Part shown: in pieces, positions 46,488 to 56,058 of the stretch
How the letters are laid out: each line of letters opens with the position of its first letter
How positions within the stretch are numbered: the first letter of the stretch is position 1
DNA from: Gammaproteobacteria bacterium
Lineage (GTDB): Bacteria > Pseudomonadota > Gammaproteobacteria > Competibacterales > Competibacteraceae
DNA: 64,000 bases
NCBI GenBank assembly: GCA_020846135.1
Contig: JADLEK010000064.1
Location: forward strand, 1 to 64,000
Reading direction: 5' to 3'
Notes under the pieces: generated by a model
Database searches by the model: none
What the model was told of the DNA's origin: nothing
What the model saw: the letters and a program-made list of their open reading frames with translations, nothing else
Translations under genes and position numbers: made by a program

Positions 46488-47297
46488 TTACTCGCCGGAC
46501 CGCTGCAAAAACGGCTGAATCAGCAGTCCGTCCAGCCGGGTCGCCCGCCAGTCGCGGAAATACTCCAGGCCGATCGTCATGCCGGTATGCCCGTCTTGCG
46601 GCTGATCCCGATAGGTGCCAAACAGCCGATCCCACCATGGCAGGTTGAAGCCGAAATTGCTGCTGGTTTCCTCCATCCGCACCGAATGATGAACCCGGTG
46701 CATGTCCGGCGTCACCACGATCCAGCGGAGCCAGCGATCCAGCCGCTTGGGCAAGGTCACATTGCCATGATTGAACATCACGGCGGCGTTCAAAATCACC
46801 TCAAACAGCAGCACCGCCACTGGCAGCGCACCCAGCGCCAGCACCACGCCGAGCTTGATCAGCATCGACAGGACGATCTCCAGTGGGTGAAAGCGCAGGG
46901 CGGTGGTGGCGTCAAAATCCAGGTCGGTATGGTGCATCCGGTGCAGTCGCCACAGGATCGGAATCCGGTGAAACAGCACATGCTGACCATAGATGGTCAA
47001 ATCCAGCAGCAGCAGCGAAGCGATCAGCGCCGGCCAGAACGGCGCATGCAGCCAGGGCAACAGACCCCAGCCCTGCGCTTCAGCCGCGCTGGCGACGCCG
47101 ACCGCCAACACCGGAAACGTCAGGCGTAGCACCAGGCTATCGACGATGACAATGCCGAGATTGGCCGGCCAGCGCTGGATGCGATGCAGGCTGAGCATTC
47201 GGCGGGGCCGCCGCCATTCCCATCCAAGCATCGCCAGCAGGACCGTGAAAAAGCAGCCCAGCCGGATGGCGGATTCATAGTGCAACAGATCGGTCAT
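46488..47297 (-). CDS. sterol desaturase / fatty acid hydroxylase family membrane protein
   Basis: A 269-residue membrane protein with about five TM helices and the diiron histidine boxes HVLFH, HRMHH and HRVHH. MFNHGNVTLP is a further conserved site. Bacterial members hydroxylate or desaturate lipids, hopanoids or carotenoids, and the substrate cannot be read from sequence. It starts 5 bases after the AEC transporter stop, so the two are co-transcribed. Confidence 0.88.
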   Translation of the reverse strand: MTDLLHYESAIRLGCFFTVLLAMLGWEWRRPRRMLSLHRIQRWPANLGIVIVDSLVLRLTFPVLAVGVASAAEAQGWGLLPWLHAPFWPALIASLLLLDLTIYGQHVLFHRIPILWRLHRMHHTDLDFDATTALRFHPLEIVLSMLIKLGVVLALGALPVAVLLFEVILNAAVMFNHGNVTLPKRLDRWLRWIVVTPDMHRVHHSVRMEETSSNFGFNLPWWDRLFGTYRDQPQDGHTGMTIGLEYFRDWRATRLDGLLIQPFLQRSGE

Positions 47298-47301
47298 GAT
47301 C

Positions 47302-48222
47302 TCATACCACCCAGATCAGCGCCAGCGGCAAGGTCAGCAGCGCCAGCGCGGTTTCCACCGTGACGATAGCCGCCATCAGCGTGGCATCGCCGCCCAGTTG
47401 TCGGGCCAGAATATAGGCGGTCGACGCTCCCGGCAGCGCGGCGAACGTGATCAGCACCGCTGTTTCCAGCCGCCCCGGATTGAACAGCCAGCACAGTATT
47501 CCCGCCAGCATCGGCAAAACCAGCAGTTTCAGACCGCTGGCGGCAGCTAATAAACCAGGTCGGGCGAGTCCCTCGATCCGCAATCCCGCTCCGACCGCCA
47601 GCAGGCCCAGCGGCAGCGCCGCCCGGGCCAGAATCTCCAGCACCGCCGCCGATCCCCACGGCAAGCCGATTTCGCTCAGATTCAGCCCGATCCCGGCCAG
47701 GCAGGCCAGAATTAGCGGATTACCGATCAAACCGCGCATGACGCCGCCGACCGTGGCCTTGCCGCCGGCGTGCAGGTTCAACACCAGTACGCAGAGTACG
47801 TTAATCAACGGAATCATGATCGCCATGACCAGGGCCGCAACCGCGCCACCTTCGGTATTGAAGACCGCCAGCGCCACTGCCAACCCGACATAGGTGTTAA
47901 AGCGGATCGCGCCCTGATACACCGAGGTAAAGGCTCGCCCATCCACATTCAGCCATGATCGCAGCAGGTAAACCAGCCCGGTCATAGTCAACAGCAGCGC
48001 GATGATGACTGCCGCCACCGGCAACACCGCGTAATCGCCGATCCGGGACAGCGCCAGTCGCTGAATCAGCAAGGCTGGAAACAGGATGAAATAGGTGAGG
48101 CGCTCCGCCGCCGGCCAGAACCCGTCGCCGGGAAACCCGATCCGCCGCAGGCTGAAACCGATCAGAATCAGCGCGAAAATGGGGCCGAGCGCACCAAAAA
48201 TCAGGGGAAGGTTGATCATCAC
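47302..48222 (-). CDS. AEC-family (auxin efflux carrier-like) transporter
   Basis: A 306-residue inner-membrane protein with about ten TM helices in two inverted halves. Family features are LPLIFGALGPIFALILIGF at the start, GAIRFNTYVGLAVAL and the final ALPGASTAYILARQLGGDA. Bacterial homologues carry malonate, malate or amino acids. A 292-base stretch upstream, to the argE stop, shows no further gene. Confidence 0.88.
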   Translation of the reverse strand: MMINLPLIFGALGPIFALILIGFSLRRIGFPGDGFWPAAERLTYFILFPALLIQRLALSRIGDYAVLPVAAVIIALLLTMTGLVYLLRSWLNVDGRAFTSVYQGAIRFNTYVGLAVALAVFNTEGGAVAALVMAIMIPLINVLCVLVLNLHAGGKATVGGVMRGLIGNPLILACLAGIGLNLSEIGLPWGSAAVLEILARAALPLGLLAVGAGLRIEGLARPGLLAAASGLKLLVLPMLAGILCWLFNPGRLETAVLITFAALPGASTAYILARQLGGDATLMAAIVTVETALALLTLPLALIWVV

Positions 48223-48514
48223 GCCAGCATGACGCTATTCGCTGAGCGGGGGACGATAAGAGTAGCAGCGGCCATAACGGTTATCGAGACAGGCAGTAAG
48301 TGTGCGTAGCATACAACGGGAAACCGGTTGCCCAGTATGCACGCAGTACCCATCATCCTGTTTTGGCAAAATTGCTGACTACGCTTTATAGGATCAGACC
48401 ATGCCGACTCCCGGCTTTCAACCGCATTGCCCGGTTCCCGCATCACCGAGACTCCACTGGAGGCCTCATGCCACTCCACGTTGGCGATCAACTGCTGTGC
48501 CTCATCGCTCACCG

Positions 48515-49672
48515 TTAGCCCTCAACGCAAAACTGCTGAATCAGCCGATGCAGCAAGTCCAGAGTCGGCAGAATCGTCGCCAGCGCCAGAAACTCATCCG
48601 GCTGATGCGCACATTCCACACTGCCTGGACCCAAAATCACCGTATCCATCCCCAGCGCATTCAGATACGGCCCCTCGGTGCCGAAACTGACCGATCCCGC
48701 CGGCGCTCCGGTCAATTGCTCAGTGGCTTGAATAATCGCCGCCGTTGCGGGCGTCTCCAGCGCTTCAATCCCGGCAAACAGTGGTAAAAAACTGAGCCGC
48801 AAATCGCTATCAGCCAGCAGTCGGCCCATCCGTCGATGCAATTCCTCGCGCAAGTCGGTCAGCGCCATGCCCGGTAAGGGCCGGAGATCGATATGCAGCT
48901 CGCAATCGGCGCAAATCCGGTTTGGGTTGTCGCCGCCGTGAATATGGCCCAGGTTCAGCGTCGGAACCTCGATTTCAAAGCATGGATTACGGTAACGGGT
49001 CTGCAATTCCGCCCGCCAGCGCAGTAACTCGCCAATGACTCGGTGCATTCCCTCCAGCGCATTCACTCCCAGAGCCGGATTGCTGGAATGCCCGGAACGC
49101 CCCTCCAGCCGGATCGCTTCCATAAAAATGCCCTTGTGCATCCGCACCGGCTTGAGGCCGGTCGGTTCGCCGATCAGCGCATGGCGACCCAGAGGTTGCC
49201 TTGCTGCCGCCAGCGCTCGCGCTCCGGCCATACTGCTTTCCTCATCTGCAGTCGCCAGAATCAGCAGCGGCTGGTGTAAATCACCGGCCCGGAATTCCTG
49301 CGCGGCTTCCAGCGCCAACGCTAGAAATGCCTTCATATCGGCCGTTCCCAACCCGTAAATCCGCTCGTCGGCGATCTCGCCCGCAAAGGGATCATGCCGC
49401 CAGCGCCCGGCGTCAAATGGCACGGTGTCGGTATGCCCGGCCAGCACCAGCCCGCCCGGCCCCTCGCCCAAGGTGGCAATCAGATTGGCCTTATCGGGGC
49501 GTTCCGGCAGCGGCTCGATCCGTACCGTGAACCCGGCGGATTCCAGCCAGTCCGCCAACAGATCGATGACCGGGCGATTGCTCTGATCGAACTGCGGCGA
49601 CACGCTGCTAACTGAAGGAGTAGCGATCAAGCGGCGAATGCGCTCCAGCAAGCGGGCGGGAGAAGTTGGCAT
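48515..49672 (-). CDS. argE: acetylornithine deacetylase ArgE (M20 family)
   Basis: A 385-residue zinc-dependent deacylase producing ornithine from N-acetylornithine in arginine synthesis. Metal-ligand motifs are LAGHTDTVPFD, GLGTADMKAFLAL, ATADEESSMAGARAL, LIGEPTG and the terminal PGSVECAHQPDEF. The ESSMAGA form and the length match the proteobacterial ArgE clade. It is divergent from the GNAT/C39 gene with an 80-base gap. Related M20 enzymes also act on other N-acyl amino acids. Confidence 0.93.
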   Translation of the reverse strand: MPTSPARLLERIRRLIATPSVSSVSPQFDQSNRPVIDLLADWLESAGFTVRIEPLPERPDKANLIATLGEGPGGLVLAGHTDTVPFDAGRWRHDPFAGEIADERIYGLGTADMKAFLALALEAAQEFRAGDLHQPLLILATADEESSMAGARALAAARQPLGRHALIGEPTGLKPVRMHKGIFMEAIRLEGRSGHSSNPALGVNALEGMHRVIGELLRWRAELQTRYRNPCFEIEVPTLNLGHIHGGDNPNRICADCELHIDLRPLPGMALTDLREELHRRMGRLLADSDLRLSFLPLFAGIEALETPATAAIIQATEQLTGAPAGSVSFGTEGPYLNALGMDTVILGPGSVECAHQPDEFLALATILPTLDLLHRLIQQFCVEG

Positions 49673-49752
49673 GATATTTTCACTGGCGATAGCTGCGGTT
49701 AGTGCATGATAATAACAACCCTGCCGCCTGATCTGACAACCCCTGAATCGCC

Positions 49753-50880
49753 ATGCTGCGCTGCGCCACCCTGGACGACCTTCCGGCTTTGCTGGCCGTT
49801 GAAACCCAGTGCTTTACCACGGATCGGCTGTCCCGCCGCAGTTTTCGCCATCTGCTGACCCGGGGCAACGCCGTTGCTCTCATCGATGAGCATGACGGAC
49901 GTCTGCGCGGCTATGTGCTGCTGCTGTTCTCCCGCGGCGCATCGATGGCGCGGTTGTATTCCATCGCGGTTCATCCCGACTTCGCTGGACGCGGCGTCGG
50001 CGACCGCTTGCTGGAAAGCGCGGAATCCGCCGCCCTGGAACGCGATTGCGTGTTAATGCGGCTGGAAATTCGCCGCGATAACCCGGCCTCGCTAGCGCTG
50101 TTTCGTCGTCATGGTTACCGCCAGTTCAAGGAAGTGCTGGATTATTACGAAGATCACATGGCGGCGCTGCGGTTTGAAAAGCGACTGGTTCCTCACCTGC
50201 AAGCCGAGCTGGTCACGGTGCCTTATTACCAGCAAACCCTCGATTTCACCTGTGGCCCCGCAGCGCTGATGATGGCGATGAAAGCGCTGGACCCAGCGCT
50301 GGATCTGAATCGCACCCTGGAACTGCGGTTGTGGCGGGAAGCCACCACGATTTTCATGACCTCTGGCCACGGCGGTTGCGGGCCTTACGGATTGGCGCTA
50401 TCGGCTTACCGGCGCGGCTTTGATCTGGAAATTCATCTCAATGAGGACGGTATTTTTCTGGTCGATTCGGTCCGCAGCCCGGAGAAGAAAGAGGTCATGC
50501 GGCTGGTGCAGGAAGACTGGATCGAGGAATTGCGTCATCTGCCAGTGTTGCTGCGCCGGGGCAGTCTGAGCGTCGATGAATTGCGGCAAAAGAGTGAAGC
50601 GGGCGGTATCCCGCTGGTATTGATCAGCTCCTACCGCATTTACGGCGAACGCTTTCCGCATTGGGTGGTCGTGACCGGTTTCGACGATCACTATATTTAT
50701 GTTCATGATCCACTGGTTGACAGCGATGGCGGTCAAACCGTCGCCGACTCGGTCAATCTGCCGATCCCGCACCGGGAGTTTCAGCGCATGGCCCGTTATG
50801 GCAAGGCTGCCCAAAAAGCGGTGCTGATTCTCTACCGTTCCCGCCGTCGGTCTGATCCGGCTTCGCCATCCCTGTTTTAG
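49753..50880 (+). CDS. GNAT acetyltransferase fused to C39-like peptidase (DUF3335)
   Basis: A 375-residue two-domain protein. Residues 1-150 form a GNAT domain (SIAVHPDFAGRGVGDRLLE is the acetyl-CoA loop). Residues about 155-365 form a papain/C39-like domain with Cys167 (DFTCGPAALMMAM), His303 (FPHWVVVTGF) and Asp319 (YVHDP), the expected catalytic triad. Homologues with this fusion are commonly encoded next to a RimK-like ligase, as here, 66 bases downstream. The pair has been proposed to make and trim or acylate small peptides or peptide tags, but no product is known. Confidence 0.88.
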   Translation: MLRCATLDDLPALLAVETQCFTTDRLSRRSFRHLLTRGNAVALIDEHDGRLRGYVLLLFSRGASMARLYSIAVHPDFAGRGVGDRLLESAESAALERDCVLMRLEIRRDNPASLALFRRHGYRQFKEVLDYYEDHMAALRFEKRLVPHLQAELVTVPYYQQTLDFTCGPAALMMAMKALDPALDLNRTLELRLWREATTIFMTSGHGGCGPYGLALSAYRRGFDLEIHLNEDGIFLVDSVRSPEKKEVMRLVQEDWIEELRHLPVLLRRGSLSVDELRQKSEAGGIPLVLISSYRIYGERFPHWVVVTGFDDHYIYVHDPLVDSDGGQTVADSVNLPIPHREFQRMARYGKAAQKAVLILYRSRRRSDPASPSLF

Positions 50881-50946
50881 CTGCTGTTTTAGCTGCATTT
50901 TAACTTTGCTTAACTTCCACGGCGTCAGGAGCGCCGATTCAAACCG

Positions 50947-52428
50947 ATGGCCGATCACATTATTCTGGTGGAAAATCCCACCGACTGGAAAGCCCATTTT
51001 CCTAATTTACCTATTGTCGCCGCCAAGGATTATCTGGCTAAACCGGAATACTCCACTGCTGGGCGCAATCTGCGGGTATTGAACCTGTGCCGCAGCTACC
51101 GCTATCTGAGCGTCGGCTATTACTGTTCGCTGCTGGCCGAGGCTCGTCGCCATCGGGTCATTCCCAGCGTCCGCACCCTGAATGATCTCAGTCGCAAATC
51201 CATTTATAGCCTGGACACCGAAGATCTAGACGATCAGGTGCAGCAGGTCCTAGGCAAACCCCGGCCCGGGTTTGCCGCGACGGCTTTTGAACTGGATATT
51301 TATTTCGGCCAATCGCCCGTCAAGGAAATGCAGGAACTGGCCCGGCAACTGTTCGATGCGTTCCGCTCACCGCTGCTGCGGGTGGAATTCAAGCTGCAAG
51401 GTCAATGGCGGATCGCGACGCTTAAAGCGTTGCATCTGCATTCGTTATCCGCCGAACAGGAAGAAATGTTCATGGCGGCTCTGATCACTTATCTGAACCG
51501 GCGCTGGCGCCAACCCCGGACCCGTAGTAATTACCGCTATGATCTAGCGATTCTGCACAATCCAAGAGAAACCCTGCCGCCATCTAATCCTAAAGCGCTG
51601 CAACACTTCATCAAGGCCGGGCGGGAAGGTGGAGTCAATGTCGAATTAATCGAGAAAAAGGATTATGGACGACTGGCGGAATTTGACGCGCTGTTTATCC
51701 GGGAAACGACCGGAATTGATCATTACACCTACCAGTTTGCCAAAAAGGCTGAAAGTGAAGGGATGGTTGTCATTGACGATCCAGACTCGATTCTCAAATG
51801 CACCAACAAGGTTTACCTGGATGAGTTGCTGCGCACTAACCGGATTCGCACCCCGAAGACCGTGATTGTCCGTCGCGACAATCTGGAGCGGGTGGATAGC
51901 GAAATTTCCTACCCCATCGTGTTAAAGATTCCCGACGGCTCATTCTCGCGCGGGGTGTTCAAGGTCAATGATCGCGCTGAACTCACCGAGCAGGCCAGCA
52001 AACTGTTTAAATCTTCTGATCTGGTACTGGCTCAGGAGTTTCTTTACACTGAATTTGACTGGCGGGTGGGCATTCTCAATAAAACTCCGCTGTTTGTTTG
52101 TCAGTATTTCATGTCCAAAGAACACTGGCAGATTTACAATCATCAAACCGGCCATACGCCCGGTCTGCGTGAAGGTGACTCTAAAACTTTCCAAGTTGAG
52201 GATGCGCCGGAGATCGTGATTAAAACCGCGTTAAAAGCGGCTGGCCTGATTGGAAGCGGATTTTACGGCGTGGATTTGAAACAGACGGCCAAGGGGGTGG
52301 TTGTTATTGAAGTCAACGATAATCCGAATGTCGATCAAGGTATTGAAGATGCGGTGCTGAAGGAGGGTTTATACCGCCGAATTGTTGAAGATTTTGTCTG
52401 GCGGCTGGATCGGAAACGGGGGAAGTAG
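50947..52428 (+). CDS. RimK-like ATP-grasp ligase with RLAN N-terminal domain
   Basis: A 493-residue protein. The N-terminal part (IILVENPTDWKAHFPNLPIV, LNLCRSYRYLSVGYYCSLLAEARRH) matches the RLAN domain. The ATP-grasp fold covers about 285-490: CTNKVYLDELL, TPKTVIVRRDN, SYPIVLKIPDGSFSRGVFKV (phosphate-binding loop) and GVVVIEVNDNPNVDQGIED (metal-binding Glu/Asn). ATP-grasp ligases of this branch join carboxylates to amines, typically amino acids to peptide C-termini. It is paired with the GNAT/C39 gene and followed by the DUF1451 gene after 36 bases. It is unlike ribosomal S6 modifier RimK in having the large N-terminal domain. Confidence 0.88.
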   Translation: MADHIILVENPTDWKAHFPNLPIVAAKDYLAKPEYSTAGRNLRVLNLCRSYRYLSVGYYCSLLAEARRHRVIPSVRTLNDLSRKSIYSLDTEDLDDQVQQVLGKPRPGFAATAFELDIYFGQSPVKEMQELARQLFDAFRSPLLRVEFKLQGQWRIATLKALHLHSLSAEQEEMFMAALITYLNRRWRQPRTRSNYRYDLAILHNPRETLPPSNPKALQHFIKAGREGGVNVELIEKKDYGRLAEFDALFIRETTGIDHYTYQFAKKAESEGMVVIDDPDSILKCTNKVYLDELLRTNRIRTPKTVIVRRDNLERVDSEISYPIVLKIPDGSFSRGVFKVNDRAELTEQASKLFKSSDLVLAQEFLYTEFDWRVGILNKTPLFVCQYFMSKEHWQIYNHQTGHTPGLREGDSKTFQVEDAPEIVIKTALKAAGLIGSGFYGVDLKQTAKGVVVIEVNDNPNVDQGIEDAVLKEGLYRRIVEDFVWRLDRKRGK

Positions 52429-52464
52429 TACCGAGACCGCGGCATTAAACCAACGCAGGAGAAC

Positions 52465-53001
52465 ATGGCAATGACGACTGAATCCCGTAGCGCTCCCCTG
52501 GTTCAGGCTTACCGGCGGATGATGGAACGAATGAAAACCCGGCTGGAGGAACTGGAACAGGCTGAACAAGCCGCGTTTCCACAGTTGACCGCCAGCATCG
52601 AACATGCAGTGGAAAAAGCGGTGGAACTGGGCGAACTGACCCGTGAGGAAGCCCGACTGATCGGCGGTTATCTCCAGCGTGATTTGGAAGATGCCGGGCA
52701 GCATCTGGCGACGACTGGTCGCGATTTGCGCACTTGGCTGCGGTTTGATCTGGAATTACTGGAGGATCGGCTGCTGGATTTTTTCCAGCGCGGCGCTGAT
52801 CAATCGCGGCTGGAGTTGCTGGCGTTCGAGTCGCCTGCTCCGGAAATTGAACTGATGCGGTATCGAAGCGGCGAGATTACCGGACCGGGAACCCTGCAAT
52901 GCGAAACCTGCGGCAACCACTTGATTTTCCACGAACCAGCGACCATCGAACCCTGTACGGCCTGCGGAGGAACCGTGTTTCTGCGCGTGGCGGAACTCTG
53001 A
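52465..53001 (+). CDS. zinc-ribbon protein of the DUF1451 family
   Basis: A 178-residue protein. The N-terminal two thirds are charged helices with coiled-coil character (MMERMKTRLEELEQAEQ, LGELTREEARLIGGYLQRDL). The C-terminal zinc ribbon carries CETCGNH and CTACGG. GCAGGAG precedes the start. DUF1451 is widespread in gammaproteobacteria without a known function. It is in line with the GNAT/C39 and RimK-like genes and so may be part of the same process. Confidence 0.88.
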   Translation: MAMTTESRSAPLVQAYRRMMERMKTRLEELEQAEQAAFPQLTASIEHAVEKAVELGELTREEARLIGGYLQRDLEDAGQHLATTGRDLRTWLRFDLELLEDRLLDFFQRGADQSRLELLAFESPAPEIELMRYRSGEITGPGTLQCETCGNHLIFHEPATIEPCTACGGTVFLRVAEL

Positions 53002-53018
53002 GCGGTGGGTACTGATGA

Positions 53019-53648
53019 TTAATTCCGGGCCAGCAGTTGCGATTCGCAGCGTGCCAGTTGCGAACCATAGCGGGCTGCCTGACGACTGACCTTTCGCGCC
53101 CGCTCCATCAACCATGGCTTTTTCCGGTAAGTCCCCTTGGCAAAGCCGGCCTGGCCTTCGTGATAAGCCAGATACTGACGATAGGCGTCGCTACGGGCGA
53201 CGCCGGTGCGCAGGGTGGTCTCGTTGACATACCAGGCGGTGAAATCCACAGCATCGGCAAAATCATCGCGATCCGCGCCATGACGTCCGGTGGCGGCGGT
53301 ATAACGATCCCAGGTGCCGTCCAGCGCCTGACTGTAGCCGTAGGCGGATGACGGACGGGAGCCGGGAATGAAGCCGAGATACCAGGTGCGGGGCGGTTGG
53401 GCGTCGGCGCGAAAGGCCGATTCCTGATGAATGATCGCCAGCAGCACCGGGATCGGGACCTTCCAGCGCTGGCTGGCGGCCTTGGCATCGGGGTACCAGT
53501 CGCCATATTCGGCAAAAATGGCGCAGGCGTCGTTGACGTTGCGCGGCGGCGTGGTCGAGCAGGAGGCCAGCAGCAACAGGCTGCTGAGAATGCCGATGGC
53601 CCAACTGGGCGCGGCGGTGGTTGGAAAGTAACGCTCAGGTGCGCTCAT
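53019..53648 (-). CDS. lytic transglycosylase-like lipoprotein
   Basis: A 209-residue protein. A signal peptide with lipobox LLASC puts the lipidated Cys at residue 30. The SLT-type core has AIIHQESAFRAD with the catalytic Glu, SAYGYSQALDGTWDRY, and a later tyrosine-containing AYHEGQAGFAKGTY. Such enzymes cleave peptidoglycan to anhydro-muropeptides. Its start lies 14 bases inside the lnt gene end. Lnt acylates lipoproteins, so this neighbour is itself a likely substrate. Confidence 0.9.
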   Translation of the reverse strand: MSAPERYFPTTAAPSWAIGILSSLLLLASCSTTPPRNVNDACAIFAEYGDWYPDAKAASQRWKVPIPVLLAIIHQESAFRADAQPPRTWYLGFIPGSRPSSAYGYSQALDGTWDRYTAATGRHGADRDDFADAVDFTAWYVNETTLRTGVARSDAYRQYLAYHEGQAGFAKGTYRKKPWLMERARKVSRQAARYGSQLARCESQLLARN

Positions 53649-55158
53649 GCGGTGCGGTGAATCCGGGCAGGAATAGTCCGAACGCCAGCAACGCTACCAT
53701 GAACAGCACCGTCGGAAAATCCCCAAACCGGGAGTAAGGCGTCAAGCCGCGCAGGGGTTGAACTACACCACGAATCACCTCGGCCTGAAATTGCGGGCCT
53801 TGCGCGACGATTTGGCCGCGCTGGTCGATCAGGGCGGAAACGCCGGTGTTGGTGGCGCGGGCCATAAACCGCCCAACTTCCAGGGCGCGCATCCGAGCGA
53901 TCTGCAAATGCTGGTGCGGGGCGGTGGAATCCTTGAACCAGGCGTCGTTGCTGACGTTGATCAGCCAGGTCGCTTCCGGCAACGCCAGGCGGATGTCCTC
54001 GCCGAACACCGCCTCAAAGCAGATCGAGACCCCCACCGGCTGTCCCCCGGCCCGGAGCAATGGTTGATCGCGATCACCTGCGGTGAAGTCAGCCATCGGA
54101 ATGGTCACCCAGTCGCGGAAGAACAACAGCAAACCCCGCAGCGGCAGATATTCGCCGAACATCAGCAAGCGGCGCTTGTGATAGAAGCCGATCGCATGAC
54201 CGGCGCTGAGGACGCTGTTGTGAAAAATGTTGGTCTCCCAAGAGCCGGTGGGGACGCCGGTCACATAATCCACCTGATCCTCGCGGGCCTTGGCGGCCAA
54301 GGCGGCTACGAACGGACGCATCTCGTCATAGAGCGCCGGGATCGCGGTCTCCGGCCAAACGATCACATCGCTGCGCCCGTGTTCCGGCAGGCTAAGCTGG
54401 ACATAGCGAAGCAGCGTTTCATCCAGGACCGCCGGCAGCCATTTCTGATCCTGAGCGATGTTGCCCTGAATAATGGCGATCCGCAGCGGCGATCCGGCGG
54501 ATTCGACCCAGGTGATCTGTCCCAGACTCCAGGCGCCAAGCCACAGGATCGCCAGTAAGCCTAACCAGGTGATCCGAAGTCGCCAAGCGGGACAATTCAG
54601 CAATGTCCACAGCAGGCCGGCGCTGAACATCACCGCCCAGCCGACCCCGAACACGCCCAGATACGGAGCGATCTGGCCGATCGGCGAATCGATCTGACTG
54701 TAGCCGACCGCCAGCCAGGGAAAGCCGGTGAACAGCCAACTGCGCACCCAGTCCAGCAAGGTCCATAGCGCCGGAAATACCAGCAGCCAGCGGATCGGCC
54801 CCGGTGCAGGTCCCCTGCGCACCAACAACCAGCCGGTGACCGCCGGATAAAGCGCCATGAACAGCACCATCGCCAGAGTCGCCAACGCCGCGAACAGCGC
54901 CGGCGCGTTGCCGTAATCGTGCAGGCTGATGAAAATCCAGTAAATCCCGAACCCGAATAGCCCCAGTCCAAACAGTCCACCGCGGCCTGCGGCCTGACCC
55001 GGCGTGGCGCTGTCCCAACTCCACAGCAAGACCACGGGTAATAGCAGCGCCAGCGGCCAGTAACCCAACGGGGCAAACGCCAACGGCAGCAGCGCCCCGG
55101 CGGTGAAGATCAGCAGATCGGTCAGGCGGGGATGATCGGATTTGAAATCAGGCATCAC
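53635..55158 (-). CDS. lnt: apolipoprotein N-acyltransferase
   Basis: A 507-residue inner-membrane enzyme adding the third acyl chain to lipoproteins. The N-terminus has about six TM helices. The nitrilase-like periplasmic domain carries the Glu in VIVWPETAIPALY, the Lys in YHKRRLLMFGEYLP and the Cys in VSICFEAVFGED, and a last TM closes the protein. Length fits the family. It follows corC by 18 bases in the miaB-ybeZ-ybeY-corC-lnt operon. Confidence 0.96.
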   Translation of the reverse strand: MMPDFKSDHPRLTDLLIFTAGALLPLAFAPLGYWPLALLLPVVLLWSWDSATPGQAAGRGGLFGLGLFGFGIYWIFISLHDYGNAPALFAALATLAMVLFMALYPAVTGWLLVRRGPAPGPIRWLLVFPALWTLLDWVRSWLFTGFPWLAVGYSQIDSPIGQIAPYLGVFGVGWAVMFSAGLLWTLLNCPAWRLRITWLGLLAILWLGAWSLGQITWVESAGSPLRIAIIQGNIAQDQKWLPAVLDETLLRYVQLSLPEHGRSDVIVWPETAIPALYDEMRPFVAALAAKAREDQVDYVTGVPTGSWETNIFHNSVLSAGHAIGFYHKRRLLMFGEYLPLRGLLLFFRDWVTIPMADFTAGDRDQPLLRAGGQPVGVSICFEAVFGEDIRLALPEATWLINVSNDAWFKDSTAPHQHLQIARMRALEVGRFMARATNTGVSALIDQRGQIVAQGPQFQAEVIRGVVQPLRGLTPYSRFGDFPTVLFMVALLAFGLFLPGFTAPHERT

Positions 55159-55176
55159 GGAGTGCGCGGGCGTTGC

Positions 55177-56058
55177 TCAGTCTTCCGGCTCAGCAACGGA
55201 AAGCGGGAGAGCCTGTGGATCGCGAATCGCCATTTCCAGCAGATGAATCCGCCGATTATCGGCGCGCAAGACCTGAAAACGGAACCGATCCAGATCGACG
55301 CTTTCACCGCCTTTAGGCAGCCGACCCAACTCCATCATCACCAGCCCGCCGACGGTATCGGCCCGCTCATCGCTAAGTTCGGCCTGGAAATGCCGGTTGA
55401 ACTCCTCGACCGGAGTCAGCGCCCGGATGATGAATACGTCGCCTTGCGGGCGGATGAAGACGCTTTCATCGCTGTCATCTTCGGTGTCGTGTTCGTCGTC
55501 AATTTCACCGACGATCTCTTCCAGAACGTCCTCGATGGTGATCAGCCCGGCCACCCCACCGTATTCGTCGACGACGATCGCCATGTGCAAGCGGTTACTG
55601 CGAAATTCCTTGAGCAGGACGTTCAGGCGCTTGCTTTCGGGGATGAACTTGGCCGGGCGGAGGAGGGTGCGGAGATCGAAATCTTCGCGGCGGTCAAAGG
55701 CGTGTGCCAGCAGATCCTTGACGATCAGGATGCCGATGACGTTGTCCTTGCTGTCGTCAATGACCGGGAAGCGGGAGTGACCGGACTCGACAATAGCGCT
55801 AATCAGCCGCTCCAGACTCCAGTCGTGTTTCAGCACCACCATCTGGGCGCGGGGCAGCATCACATCCCGCACCTGCAATTCCGGTGCTTTCATGACGCCT
55901 TCCATCATGGTCAGGGCGTCAGTATCCAGCAGTTCCCGCTGTCGCGCGTCGCGCAGGATAGCGATTAACGCATCTCGGTCTTTCGGTTCGCCCATCAGGG
56001 CGAGGCTCAAACGCTCCAGCCACGATTTATGGCTGGGTTCGGATCGCTCGTCGTTCAT
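55177..56058 (-). CDS. corC: CorC/YbeX CBS-domain protein
   Basis: A 293-residue cytoplasmic protein. Two CBS domains cover about 70-190 ([51 protein letters not shown]). A C-terminal CorC_HlyC domain at about 205-285 includes [19 protein letters not shown]. The protein is linked to magnesium/cobalt efflux and ribosome metabolism in Escherichia coli. Its start overlaps the ybeY stop by 4 bases. Confidence 0.95.
   Translation of the reverse strand: MNDERSEPSHKSWLERLSLALMGEPKDRDALIAILRDARQRELLDTDALTMMEGVMKAPELQVRDVMLPRAQMVVLKHDWSLERLISAIVESGHSRFPVIDDSKDNVIGILIVKDLLAHAFDRREDFDLRTLLRPAKFIPESKRLNVLLKEFRSNRLHMAIVVDEYGGVAGLITIEDVLEEIVGEIDDEHDTEDDSDESVFIRPQGDVFIIRALTPVEEFNRHFQAELSDERADTVGGLVMMELGRLPKGGESVDLDRFRFQVLRADNRRIHLLEMAIRDPQALPLSVAEPED

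Noticed and set aside
53758..54558. 266-codon plus-strand frame opposite lnt
   Set aside because: It is an antisense shadow. The lnt catalytic residues are clear on the other strand.
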